Of a stretch of DNA of 64,000 nt, positions 48,010-56,520 are shown piece by piece (within the stretch, counting starts at the first letter, position 1; every line of letters begins with the position of its first letter). The stretch comes from Limivivens faecihominis. GTDB taxonomy: Bacteria > Bacillota > Clostridia > Lachnospirales > Lachnospiraceae. The notes beneath the pieces are model-generated. The model searched no databases. It saw only the letters and a list, made by a program, of their open reading frames with translations, and had not been told where the DNA came from. The DNA is taken from positions 44,124 through 108,123 of the forward strand of contig NZ_JAJEPR010000010.1 of NCBI RefSeq assembly GCF_020686945.1, in the 5' to 3' direction. The position numbers and the translations under genes are program-made.

Positions 48010-49533
48010 ATGAAAATCTTAGAAGCGGAATTAAAAAATTTCGGAAATTTTGTGGATGAAAAGCTGAGCTTTCATGACGGCATCAATGTGGTCTGGGCGA
48101 AGAACGGCGCCGGAAAATCCACGATACATGAATTTATCCTGGCCATGTTCTATGGCCTGAAGGGCGAGGAGTGCATCCGCTGGCAGTCCTGGAACGGAAA
48201 TGGCTGTCTCAGCGGAAAGCTGCGCTTTGAGAGCGGCGGAAAAACTTATCTTCTGGAGAGGGATTTCTTGGACGGCAAGAATAAAGGCCATCTTCATTGC
48301 GAGACGGATGATCAGGAGCTTTCCGTGGAGGAGGATCTTCCGGAGCTTCTTGGAAACATGAGCGAAAATGCCTGGAAAAATACGCTCTATGTGACGCAGC
48401 GCGGGCCTAACATCGGCAAGGAACTGGCTTCGGAGCTCAAAAACTATCTCGGAAATCTTTCCGGAAAAGGCCATATTGACGTGAGCCATGCCCAGGAAAA
48501 GCTGGAAAAGCAGCAGGACGAGCTTGAGTGGGAGAAAAAACAGGCCCAGGCCGATCTCATCAGCCGGCAGCAGGAGATCCGTATGAAGATGGACTACATT
48601 GAGCAGGATATCGAGCGGCTGAAAAAAGAGCAGGAGGACTCCCTCGAAAGTCTTCGTCTTTTAAAGGAGGCGAAGGCCAGGGAAGATCAGGAATTTGCCA
48701 GAAAGCAGGAAAAAGAGCGGGAGGACCGCAAACAGGTCCGGAACGTGGTCGGCCTTTTCATCATGCTGGGAGCCGTCCTTTTCGCCGTGGCCGGGATCTA
48801 TGTGCCTCCGATCTGGGCGAAAGTCCTTCTCTTTGTGGGGGCCGTCCTTCTTGGCGTAACCGACTATTTTTACCAGCGGAGCAGAAGCCGGATGCTGGAA
48901 GCGGAGGCCGAGCTTTTCAAAGCCCGGGAATCCTTAAAAAAAGCAGCCTGGAAAAAGAAGGTGGACGAGCAGGAACGCCTGCGCTGGCAGCTTGAAAAGG
49001 TGAAAGACTCTCTGAGAGAAAAACAGCTGGATTACGAGAATTTAAGGGAATCCGTGGCGGAGCTTCGGAGTACGGACAGCCGCCTGGATTCGATTGACGA
49101 GGAGCTCAAGGCCGTGAGCCAGGCCCTTCTGGCCATTGGGGAGATCACCCGGGAGATCTACGATGAGTCGGCCTTAAAGCTCAATGCTTTTGCCTCCGGC
49201 ATCATGGATGAGATTGTGGGAAAAGATTTCGGCGAGCTCTATCTCGATCAGGATATGGAGATCTGTGTCCGCACCGGCGAGCAGACGCTCCGGCTTTCCG
49301 ACGAGAGCTACGGGACTCTCTCTCAGGTCTATTTCGCGGCCCGGATGGCCATCGGAAAGACGCTAAGCGACCGGGAATCTATGCCAATTGTTCTGGACGA
49401 TACCTTTTCCATGTACGATCCGGAACGGCTTCTGGCGGTCTTCCGGTGGCTTAAGAAGAGCGGCAGCCAGGTGATTCTTTTCACCAGCCGCCTTTTGGAA
49501 GCGGAAACCGCTGAAAAGGTGGAAAAAGAATAA
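48010..49533 (+). CDS. SbcC/YhaN-like SMC-family ATPase, short form
   Basis: 507 residues, about half the length of typical SbcC or YhaN. Walker A WAKNGAGKSTIHEFI at the N-terminus, coiled coil (about 155-240), two membrane helices (VVGLFIMLGAVLFAVAGIYV and VLLFVGAVLLGVTDYFY), a second coiled coil (about 290-390), a signature-like YGTLSQVYFAARMAIG and Walker B MPIVLDDTFSMYD. The membrane segment in the arm is as in YhaN. Works with the upstream phosphoesterase, perhaps at the membrane. Confidence 0.88.
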   Translation: MKILEAELKNFGNFVDEKLSFHDGINVVWAKNGAGKSTIHEFILAMFYGLKGEECIRWQSWNGNGCLSGKLRFESGGKTYLLERDFLDGKNKGHLHCETDDQELSVEEDLPELLGNMSENAWKNTLYVTQRGPNIGKELASELKNYLGNLSGKGHIDVSHAQEKLEKQQDELEWEKKQAQADLISRQQEIRMKMDYIEQDIERLKKEQEDSLESLRLLKEAKAREDQEFARKQEKEREDRKQVRNVVGLFIMLGAVLFAVAGIYVPPIWAKVLLFVGAVLLGVTDYFYQRSRSRMLEAEAELFKARESLKKAAWKKKVDEQERLRWQLEKVKDSLREKQLDYENLRESVAELRSTDSRLDSIDEELKAVSQALLAIGEITREIYDESALKLNAFASGIMDEIVGKDFGELYLDQDMEICVRTGEQTLRLSDESYGTLSQVYFAARMAIGKTLSDRESMPIVLDDTFSMYDPERLLAVFRWLKKSGSQVILFTSRLLEAETAEKVEKE

Positions 49534-49538
49534 AAAAG

Positions 49539-49578
49539 CGGGAAGAAATCTCAAAGCAGAAGATTTCTTCCCGTTTTT
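49539..49578. terminator. Bidirectional terminator between the repair pair and prs
   Basis: Perfect 13-bp stem CGGGAAGAAATCT (49539-49551) with AGATTTCTTCCCG (49561-49573), with A and T runs on each side. Confidence 0.92.
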
Positions 49579-49580
49579 CA

Positions 49581-50756
49581 TTACTGATTGTTGTGCTCTT
49601 TTAAGAACTTGTTGATCCGGTTCAGTGGGCTTAAGAGGCTGCTGATGGAGGTATCATGGTTCAGAGTATCGATGATGTAAGCGATGTATTTGCTCATATC
49701 ACAGTTTACATAATACGGTTTCTGAAGAAGCTCCGGTGTCTGGTATACAAGGTTGGTGGTCAGGAGGTAGTCGAAGAGACCTTCCTCATAAGCCTTGTCG
49801 AACTTGTCCATACCGTCGGTGAAAAGACCAAAAGTAGCACAGATGAAGATGCGGCCGGCTTTTCTCTTTTTCAGCTCGGTGGCAACCTCGATCATGCTGT
49901 CTCCAGAGGAGATCATATCGTCGATGATGACCATATCCTTGCCCTCTACGTCAGCACCCAGGAACTCATGAGCAACGATGGGGTTCTTGCCGTTTACGAT
50001 GCGGGCGTAATCGCGGCGTTTGTAGAACATACCCATATCCACGCTGAGTACGTTGGACATGTAGATGGCACGGCCCATGCCGCCCTCATCCGGGCTGATG
50101 ATCATCATGGTGTCTTTATCAATGTGAAGATCCGGAACAGCCTTGAAAAGACCCTTGATGAACTGGTAAACAGGCTGTACGGTCTCAAAGCCTTTTAAAG
50201 GAATCGCATTCTGGACACGGGGATCGTGAGCGTCGAAAGTGATGATGTTGTCAACACCCATATCCACAAGCTCCTGCAGGGCCAGGGCACAGTCGAGAGA
50301 TTCACGGCCGGTACGCTTGTGCTGGCGGCTCTCATACAGGAAAGGCATAATAACAGTGATTCTCTTTGCTTTTCCACCTACGGCAGCAATAATACGTTTC
50401 AGGTCCTGGAAATGGTCATCCGGGGACATGTGGTTGGTATAACCGTACAGGGAATAGGTCATGTTGTAGTTGCACACGTCAACCATAATGTAGAGATCGT
50501 CTCCGCGGACCGATTCCTTGATGACACCTTTGGCTTCACCGGAACCGAAACGGGGGGTTGCTGTGCCGATGATATAGCTGTCTCTCTGATAGCCCTTGAA
50601 AGCAATGTTGCTCTTGTGCTCATGCTCCCGCTCATTGCGCCAGGCAACCAGATAGCTGTTGACCTTATCACCCAGCTCTTTGCAGCTTTCCAGGGGAATG
50701 ATCCCTAAGGGGCCTACAGGAATGGTTTCCAGGTTACGTTCATCTGTTACTTGCAT
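49581..50756 (-). CDS. prs: Ribose-phosphate pyrophosphokinase (long form)
   Basis: 391 residues, longer than the 315-residue classical enzyme, with an extended N-terminus. ITVIMPFLYESRQHKR (pyrophosphate/ATP region), NIITFDAHDPRVQNAI, ISPDEGGMGRA and the PRPP-binding VIIDDMISSGDSM. Makes PRPP for nucleotide, His and Trp synthesis. GGAGG upstream of the minus-strand ATG. Confidence 0.95.
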   Translation of the reverse strand: MQVTDERNLETIPVGPLGIIPLESCKELGDKVNSYLVAWRNEREHEHKSNIAFKGYQRDSYIIGTATPRFGSGEAKGVIKESVRGDDLYIMVDVCNYNMTYSLYGYTNHMSPDDHFQDLKRIIAAVGGKAKRITVIMPFLYESRQHKRTGRESLDCALALQELVDMGVDNIITFDAHDPRVQNAIPLKGFETVQPVYQFIKGLFKAVPDLHIDKDTMMIISPDEGGMGRAIYMSNVLSVDMGMFYKRRDYARIVNGKNPIVAHEFLGADVEGKDMVIIDDMISSGDSMIEVATELKKRKAGRIFICATFGLFTDGMDKFDKAYEEGLFDYLLTTNLVYQTPELLQKPYYVNCDMSKYIAYIIDTLNHDTSISSLLSPLNRINKFLKEHNNQ

Positions 50757-50849
50757 GTTTTTTTATCCTCCATCTAAAAAAGATATGACGTATATTCATA
50801 CTTATCATATAGGAAGTTTTCGGGAAGGTCAAGGGCAATACCGGTGTTT

Positions 50850-51857
50850 TCAGCTTAAACTTCCGGGATTTTTCAGCTTTTTCAGGATCCGGATGTCGTC
50901 TCCGAAAAACTTTCTCATTTTGTAGCTGCTGGTGATCCGGGAAAAGACTCGCTCGGAGTAGGTGTCACGGAAAACGTTGAGCCCGAGGTTCGTGGAAATG
51001 ATCGTGGATTTCCGTCTCGCCAGCCGCTCATTGATGCAGAGGAAAAGCTGGGTTGAGATAAAGGAGTTGGTAAGCTCCGTGCCGAGATCGTCGATGATGA
51101 GAAGGTCACAGTCGAAAATGTAGGCGTGCATGTTCTTCATCTCCTCCTCGGTTTCTCCGCGCTGGAAGGTGGTCCGGCCCAGAAGGTCGAAGAGCTCAAA
51201 GGCAGAAAAATAGATCACCGAATGGGCCGTTTTCAGAAGCTCCCGGGCAATGCAGTGGGAGAGAAAGGTCTTGCCCACGCCCGTATCACCGTAGAAAAAG
51301 AAATTCTGGAAATCCGTGTCGAAATTCCGGATGAAATCCATGGATTCCGCCACAAGTTTTTTCATTGTGACAAGGGAAGAAAGGCCGGTGGTGGGGCTCA
51401 CCGACGTATCGGAATAGTAACGGAAGGAAAAATGATCGAAATTTTCCTCTTCCAGAATGTCCCGGATGTTGGACTGGGTGTAGAGAAGATCGATGACGGC
51501 CTGGCGGAAACAGTGGCATTTCTCCTGACCGATATAGCCAGTGTCCTGGCAGTCCGGGCAGTGGTAATGCATTTCAAGATAATCCGCCGGATAACCGTGG
51601 GAGGTAAGAAGCTCTGTTTTTTTCTCACTGAGAGCCTTGATATCCTCCCGGAGGTGGGAGAGGGCTGTCTCATCGCCTTCGAGGGCTTTTCTCGCGGAAG
51701 AGACGCTAAGAGAAGCGATCTCATGATCGATGGCGGCAAGCTCCGGGAGAGCCTCTGTGGCTCGGCGGATGCGTTCCTCCTGCTCATGGCGGTCTTCTGT
51801 CTGTTTGCGGTAATATTCCCGCATAATCTCATCGTACTGGGTATTTTTCAGCGCCAT
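50850..51857 (-). CDS. dnaI: DnaI/DnaC-like helicase-loading ATPase
   Basis: 335 residues. A helical N-terminal half includes a likely zinc site YHCPDCQDTG...KCHCFRQ (as in DnaI), then an AAA+ domain with Walker A GDTGVGKTFLSHCIA, Walker B CDLLIIDDLGTEL and sensor ITSSYKM. It loads the replicative helicase, with the DnaD-like protein encoded 18 bases upstream on the same strand. Confidence 0.92.
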   Translation of the reverse strand: MALKNTQYDEIMREYYRKQTEDRHEQEERIRRATEALPELAAIDHEIASLSVSSARKALEGDETALSHLREDIKALSEKKTELLTSHGYPADYLEMHYHCPDCQDTGYIGQEKCHCFRQAVIDLLYTQSNIRDILEEENFDHFSFRYYSDTSVSPTTGLSSLVTMKKLVAESMDFIRNFDTDFQNFFFYGDTGVGKTFLSHCIARELLKTAHSVIYFSAFELFDLLGRTTFQRGETEEEMKNMHAYIFDCDLLIIDDLGTELTNSFISTQLFLCINERLARRKSTIISTNLGLNVFRDTYSERVFSRITSSYKMRKFFGDDIRILKKLKNPGSLS

Positions 51858-51875
51858 GGCTGCCTCCTTTTTCTA

Positions 51876-52877
51876 TCAGTGGTTTAAAAGTTCTTTTTCG
51901 AGGCGGTCAAAATCGTAATCCCGCTGGTCGAAATTGTTGAAACGGTTGGAAGCGATCGTCTTGGGCTGTTTTTTCACCTTGGTCTTCGCGTGCTCCGTAT
52001 CGAGGGGCTTGATGTCGTTTAAGTGGCGGACCTTCTTTTTCGACCAGTCTTCGAGGATCTTGTCCGCGTAGGCGAAGCTCGGGGAATGGGTCTTGGCGAT
52101 GGTCCGGTTGCAGGCCTCCTCAATGATATCCAGCGTAAAATGGAAGGTGTCCGTCCAGCGGTCGATGTATTCCTTCTCCGTACGCGCCGGTCCGCGGCCC
52201 TTGATGCCGAAGGCGTTCAGTACGGAATAATATTTTTTATGGTAGAGATTGGTGCTGTTTTTCGCTTCCTGTACGGAGGTGATGCCTTCCTCGGCCCAGC
52301 CTAAAGCCACCTTTTCCATGTAGTGGCAACTTTTGTTTCCCTTGGAGACACAGTATTCCACGAGATATTCGATGAGATCCGTGGAAAAATGAAGGGAATC
52401 ATAGTAGTACAGGATGTTTCCAATCTCCGTGGAAGTCAGGGGCCGGCCGATGTAGCGGGCGGCGATGAAGAGAAGCTGCTCCATATCGTCGTGGGATTTG
52501 AGTTCCGCGATCCGATCCGGACTTAAGGGAACCTTGGGCGGGGCCACGAAAGCGGGCTTCTCCGGCAGAACGGCGGCCTTCGGGGAGGGTTCCAGGAAAT
52601 CGATGCCCGTCAGATTTCCTTCATTATCATAGGAGAGGGAGAGAAGCTGCATTTTCTCCCAGTATTTCAGGGCCCGGGTCACGTCCTTCTCCGTGTGTTC
52701 AAAAATATCTGCAATGCGGCCCATGGAGATCTCTTTTTCACCGGAAGCGCAGCGGAGAAGATAGAGGTAAATCTTTACAAATTCTCCGCTGGCTTCCGGC
52801 ATATACTCATCCAGAAAGACGTTCCGTACCAGCGTCACATCCATATCGGGCTTTTTCTGTAGCTGAATGTTGTTCAT
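51876..52877 (-). CDS. dnaD: DnaD/DnaB-like replication initiation protein
   Basis: 333 residues: winged-helix N-terminus (DEYMPEASGEFVKIYLYLLR, ISMGRIADIFEHTEKDVTRA) and a C-terminal DnaD domain with the SYADKILEDWSKKKVR signature of the YxxxIxxxW motif; a second DDBH2 repeat lies before it (GNILYYYDSLHFSTDLIEYL). Primosomal protein that bridges DnaA and the helicase loader. Start ATG 52877 follows AAAAGGTGAGG; an in-frame ATG 51 bases upstream is possible. Confidence 0.9.
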   Translation of the reverse strand: MNNIQLQKKPDMDVTLVRNVFLDEYMPEASGEFVKIYLYLLRCASGEKEISMGRIADIFEHTEKDVTRALKYWEKMQLLSLSYDNEGNLTGIDFLEPSPKAAVLPEKPAFVAPPKVPLSPDRIAELKSHDDMEQLLFIAARYIGRPLTSTEIGNILYYYDSLHFSTDLIEYLVEYCVSKGNKSCHYMEKVALGWAEEGITSVQEAKNSTNLYHKKYYSVLNAFGIKGRGPARTEKEYIDRWTDTFHFTLDIIEEACNRTIAKTHSPSFAYADKILEDWSKKKVRHLNDIKPLDTEHAKTKVKKQPKTIASNRFNNFDQRDYDFDRLEKELLNH

Positions 52878-53140
52878 AGCCTCACCTTTTAAAAAACTGT
52901 TTCCTTTCCGTTGATATCCATGAGTCATTTAAAGCCGCAGGGCTCGTACGCGCTGCGGCTGAATACTTTTGCTCAGTCTGACATACAGTATAACATAGAA
53001 AGAGGTCCGGAAGCAAGTACCGGAGAGGGTTTCTCCATGGAAAATTTCTCCGTTTCCGTCGTGATCCGGCGGTGTGTATAACCCTGCCTTTTTGTACGCC
53101 GTACGGAGAAATATGCGGGGATTTTTCTCAGTGACAGGCC

Positions 53141-53334
53141 TGTGGAAAATGTGGAAAATGTGGATAAATCGGTGGATAAAAAAGAAGCGCAACCGGAGAA
53201 AATGAGATAGAATCAACGATTCTACAGAATTCGACATATTACGGGAAAATAGTTATGTAAATCACTTTTTCCACAGCGCCATCCACAGAATCTGAAAAAT
53301 GGAATGTGAATAAAACTGTGGATAAGGTGGATAA
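53141..53334. promoter_or_regulatory. Cluster of DnaA-box-like 9-mers upstream of dnaD
   Basis: Eight sites related to TTATCCACA. Head-to-tail without gaps: TGTGGAAAA (53141), TGTGGAAAA (53150), TGTGGATAA (53159, perfect), then GGTGGATAA (53171). Opposite orientation: TTTTCCACA (53267) and CCATCCACA (53279). Again TGTGGATAA (53317, perfect) abutting GGTGGATAA (53326). Between them is a perfect dyad TAGAATC-AAC-GATTCTA (53208-53224). The region 52878-53473 has no gene. Confidence 0.75.
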
Positions 53335-53380
53335 CTTTTTCACACAGAGCGAGATAAATTTCGCTCTGATTAGCGGTCGT

Positions 53381-53409
53381 CAAATGCACTTGCACAAGTG
53401 CGTGCATTT
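53381..53409. repeat. Stem-loop AAATGCAC...GTGCATTT
   Basis: An 8-bp outer stem with a further CACTTG/CAAGTG pairing inside. Could be a terminator (TTTT follows) or part of the DnaA-box region structure. Confidence 0.5.
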
Positions 53410-53426
53410 TCCTTGTCGCCATAACA

Positions 53427-53464
53427 AAAAAGAGACGTAAGCCTGAGCCGTACGTCTCTTTTTA
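53427..53464. terminator. Terminator of murC
   Basis: AAAAAGAGACGTA (53427-53439) pairs with TACGTCTCTTTTT (53451-53463); symmetric, serves murC on the minus strand. Confidence 0.9.
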
Positions 53465-53473
53465 TCGTGAAAT

Positions 53474-54853
53474 TTATTTTCCTAAGATATGTTCCCCAAT
53501 CTGGTAAACATCTCCTGCACCCATGGTCAGAAGCAAGTCTCCGCTCTCTGCATTTTCGAGAAGGTAATTCTCGATCGCATCGAAGGAACGGAAGTAGTGG
53601 GCGGGGGTTCCGAGGGCCTCAATCTTTTCCCGAAGGGTATCGGAAGTGATGCCCAAATTGTCGGTCTCGCGGGCAGCATAGATATCAGCCAGCACGACCT
53701 CGTCAGCCATGGAGAGAGCTTTGGCGAAATCATCCATTAGGGCCTTGGTACGGGTGTATGTATGGGGCTGGAAGACACACCAGAGCTTTTTGTGCGGACA
53801 GTTTTTGGCTGCCTTCAGCGTAGCCATGATCTCTGTGGGATGATGCGCGTAATCGTCGATGATGGTCACGCCGCCAATCTCGCCTTTTTTCTCAAAACGG
53901 CGGTCAGCGCCGGAGAACTCGGAGAGACCCTTTTTCATGGTTTCGATGTCAATGCCCAGAAGGTCGCCGAGGGCCAGGGCAGCGGTGGCGTTCCATACGT
54001 TGTGGATGCCCGGAACCTTGAGGGAAAACTGAGCCACAGGCTGGCCTTTTTTCACAAAGGTGAAGGTGGGGTGTGCGTGGTCGTCGAAGGTGATATCGGA
54101 AGCACTGTATTCGCTGTCGGCGCTGCTTCCGTAGGTGACGATCCGGCAGGGCAGGCCCTTGGTGATTTCCTCGTAGTTCGGAATATCGCTGTTGATGATG
54201 AGGATGCCGTTCTCGGGAAGCTTCTCGGCGAAGAGACGGAAGGAGTGACGGATGTCATCGATATCCTTGAAGAAGTCCAGATGATCCGCGTCGATGTTCA
54301 GGATGATGCTGATTGTCGGGAAAAAGCTTAAGAAGCTGTTCGTGTACTCGCAGGCTTCGGTGATGAAGGTATCGTGGCCGCCCACACGGATGTTTCCGTG
54401 GATGGCTTTCAAGATACCGCCGACGGAGATCGTGGGATCTTTCTCAGCCGCCAGCAGGATATGGGAAGCCATGGAGGTTGTGGAAGTCTTTCCGTGGGTT
54501 CCGGATACGGCGATGGAGGTCTTGTAGTTGGTCATGAGCTGGCCCAGGAGATCGGCTCTGGTCATCATGGGGATGCCCTTTTCCACAGCGGCTTTATATT
54601 CGGGATTGTCCGGATGGATGGCTGCGGTGTAGACCACGAGGTCCGTACCGTCCTTAATGTTGTCTGCGCGCTGACCGTAATAAATCGTGGCGCCGCGGCT
54701 GGTCAGAAGGTCGGTCAGGGGGGACTCTTTGGAATCAGAACCGGATACGGTGAAATGGGCTGCCAGCAGGATCTCTGCCAGGCCGCTCATGCTGATTCCG
54801 CCGATGCCGATGAAATGGACATGAATGGGCTTCTTGAAATCTATCTGATACAT
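53474..54853 (-). CDS. murC: UDP-N-acetylmuramate--L-alanine ligase
   Basis: 459 residues. HFIGIGGISMSGLAEIL (UDP-binding), AVSGTHGKTSTTSMA (ATP P-loop), NIDADHLDFF, and DDYAHHPTEI near the C-terminus. Adds L-Ala to UDP-MurNAc, first step of the peptide stem. AAAAGGAG precedes the minus-strand ATG. Confidence 0.97.
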   Translation of the reverse strand: MYQIDFKKPIHVHFIGIGGISMSGLAEILLAAHFTVSGSDSKESPLTDLLTSRGATIYYGQRADNIKDGTDLVVYTAAIHPDNPEYKAAVEKGIPMMTRADLLGQLMTNYKTSIAVSGTHGKTSTTSMASHILLAAEKDPTISVGGILKAIHGNIRVGGHDTFITEACEYTNSFLSFFPTISIILNIDADHLDFFKDIDDIRHSFRLFAEKLPENGILIINSDIPNYEEITKGLPCRIVTYGSSADSEYSASDITFDDHAHPTFTFVKKGQPVAQFSLKVPGIHNVWNATAALALGDLLGIDIETMKKGLSEFSGADRRFEKKGEIGGVTIIDDYAHHPTEIMATLKAAKNCPHKKLWCVFQPHTYTRTKALMDDFAKALSMADEVVLADIYAARETDNLGITSDTLREKIEALGTPAHYFRSFDAIENYLLENAESGDLLLTMGAGDVYQIGEHILGK

Positions 54854-54908
54854 AGTGAAAATCTCCTTTTATACTTTGTGGCGGAGAAAAATCCGCATAC
54901 TCTTTCTT

Positions 54909-54937
54909 ATTATATCCTCTTTTACGGAAAATGGGAA
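54909..54937 (-). promoter_or_regulatory. Promoter of murC
   Basis: Minus strand TTCCCA, 17-base spacer, TATAAT, with a short hairpin GCGGA/TCCGC in the leader. Confidence 0.5.
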
Positions 54938-55064
54938 GTATTTCTTCGGCGCCTGCTGTAAGGTCTGCGGAAAAAAGCCCTGTCGTTTTTATGCAGATTG
55001 CCGTGAAAAATGGAAAAAGTTGTGAGTAATAGTGCAAAACAGACAAAAACAAATCGCAAAATCC

Positions 55065-55177
55065 TTGTAAAAAGGTGGGATTTAGACAAATTCTATGAAT
55101 AAATTGTAAAAATGAGGGTTTTTATGATTGTAAAAAGCGATAATTTTGGAAAAAAATACATCAAATTTTTGTAAAAA
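55065..55177 (+). promoter_or_regulatory. Four TTGTAAAAA direct repeats upstream of glgC
   Basis: Identical 9-mers at 55065, 55104, 55128 and 55169, spaced 39, 24 and 41 bases, ending 3 bases before the glgC -35 element. The surrounding 54960-55245 interval is AT-rich and gene-free. Looks like operator or UP-element-type sequence. Confidence 0.5.
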
Positions 55178-55180
55178 GTG

Positions 55181-55209
55181 TTCACATATGAGCGGAAGTG
55201 TGCTATAAT
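55181..55209 (+). promoter_or_regulatory. Promoter of glgC-glgD
   Basis: TTCACA (55181-55186), 17-base spacer, perfect TATAAT (55204-55209), 36 bases before the GTG start. Confidence 0.75.
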
Positions 55210-55245
55210 CGTTAATACAATAAATTTACAACAAGAGGTGATAGC

Positions 55246-56520
55246 GTGATTAAGAAAGAAATGATTGCAATGCTGCTTGCAGGAGGCCAGGGAAGCCGTC
55301 TGGGTGTACTGACAGCGAAGGTGGCGAAACCGGCGGTTGCTTTTGGCGGAAAATATCGCATCATCGATTTTCCTCTCAGCAACTGTATTAATTCTGGTGT
55401 AGATACAGTAGGCGTTCTGACACAATATCAGCCCTTACGGCTGAATACACATATCGGGATTGGTATCCCGTGGGATCTTGACCGCAATATCGGTGGTGTG
55501 ACTGTCCTTCCTCCCTATGAGAAGAGCGAGAACAGTGAGTGGTATACAGGTACCGCCAATGCGATCTATCAGAACCTGAATTACATGGAAAGCTTCAATC
55601 CGGAATACGTTTTAATCCTTTCCGGAGACCATATCTATAAAATGGATTACGAAGTGATGCTTGACTTCCACAAGGCAAACAATGCCGATGTGACCATCGC
55701 CGTTATGCCGGTTCCGATGGAGGAGGCCAGCCGCTTCGGTATCGTTGTGACTGACGATAATGCACAGATCACGGAGTTCCAGGAGAAACCGGAGCATCCG
55801 AGCAGTAATCTGGCATCAATGGGTATCTACATATTCTCATGGAAGGTTCTGAAAGAAGCCCTGGTGACTCTGAAGGATCAGAGCAACTGCGACTTTGGTA
55901 AACATGTCATTCCCTACTGCTTCGAGCAGGGCAAGAAGCTGGTAGCCTACGAGTACAACGGTTACTGGAAGGATGTAGGAACCCTCGGTTCTTACTGGGA
56001 AGCAAATATGGAGCTCATCGATATCATTCCTGAGTTCAATCTTTACGAGGAGTTCTGGAAAATTTATACCAGCAGCGAGATCATCCCGCCGCAGTATATT
56101 TCTTCTGAGGCAAAGATCGGAAAGAGCATCATCGGAGACGGCGCGGAGATCTACGGTGAAGTGGAAAATTCCGTTATCGGGCCCGGTGTTTTCATCGGCA
56201 AGGGAGCTGTGGTGCGTGATTCCATCATCATGAAGGAAGCAAGCATCGGAGCAGGCTGCGTCATCGACCGCAGCATCATTGCAGAGAATGTAAAGGTCGG
56301 CGAAAATGTTGTGACCAACGTGGGCGAAGATGTACCGAATAAATTAAAGCCAAAGGTATACTCCTTCGGTCTTACCACCATCGGCGAGGACAGTGTGATT
56401 CCCGCCAACGTGAAGATCGGCAAGAATACCGCCATTTCCGGCGAGACCACACCGGAGGATTATCCGGACGGAGTACTGGAAAGCGGTGAGACTTTGATTA
56501 AGGAAGGTGATTTAGCATGA
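55246..56520 (+). CDS. glgC: Glucose-1-phosphate adenylyltransferase, catalytic subunit
   Basis: 424 residues, GTG start after AGAGGTGATAGC. AMLLAGGQGSRLGVLTAKVA, RIIDFPLSNCINSG, ILSGDHIYKMDY and EKP, with a left-handed beta-helix C-terminus (IGDGAEIYGEVENSVIGPGV). Makes ADP-glucose for glycogen. Ends in an ATGA overlap with glgD, the pairing seen in Firmicutes. Confidence 0.96.
   Translation: MIKKEMIAMLLAGGQGSRLGVLTAKVAKPAVAFGGKYRIIDFPLSNCINSGVDTVGVLTQYQPLRLNTHIGIGIPWDLDRNIGGVTVLPPYEKSENSEWYTGTANAIYQNLNYMESFNPEYVLILSGDHIYKMDYEVMLDFHKANNADVTIAVMPVPMEEASRFGIVVTDDNAQITEFQEKPEHPSSNLASMGIYIFSWKVLKEALVTLKDQSNCDFGKHVIPYCFEQGKKLVAYEYNGYWKDVGTLGSYWEANMELIDIIPEFNLYEEFWKIYTSSEIIPPQYISSEAKIGKSIIGDGAEIYGEVENSVIGPGVFIGKGAVVRDSIIMKEASIGAGCVIDRSIIAENVKVGENVVTNVGEDVPNKLKPKVYSFGLTTIGEDSVIPANVKIGKNTAISGETTPEDYPDGVLESGETLIKEGDLA

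Noticed and set aside
53141..53334. Chromosomal origin oriC at the DnaA-box cluster
   Set aside because: dnaA and dnaN are not here, and long genes on both sides run mainly left to right, so there is no strand switch as expected at an origin.
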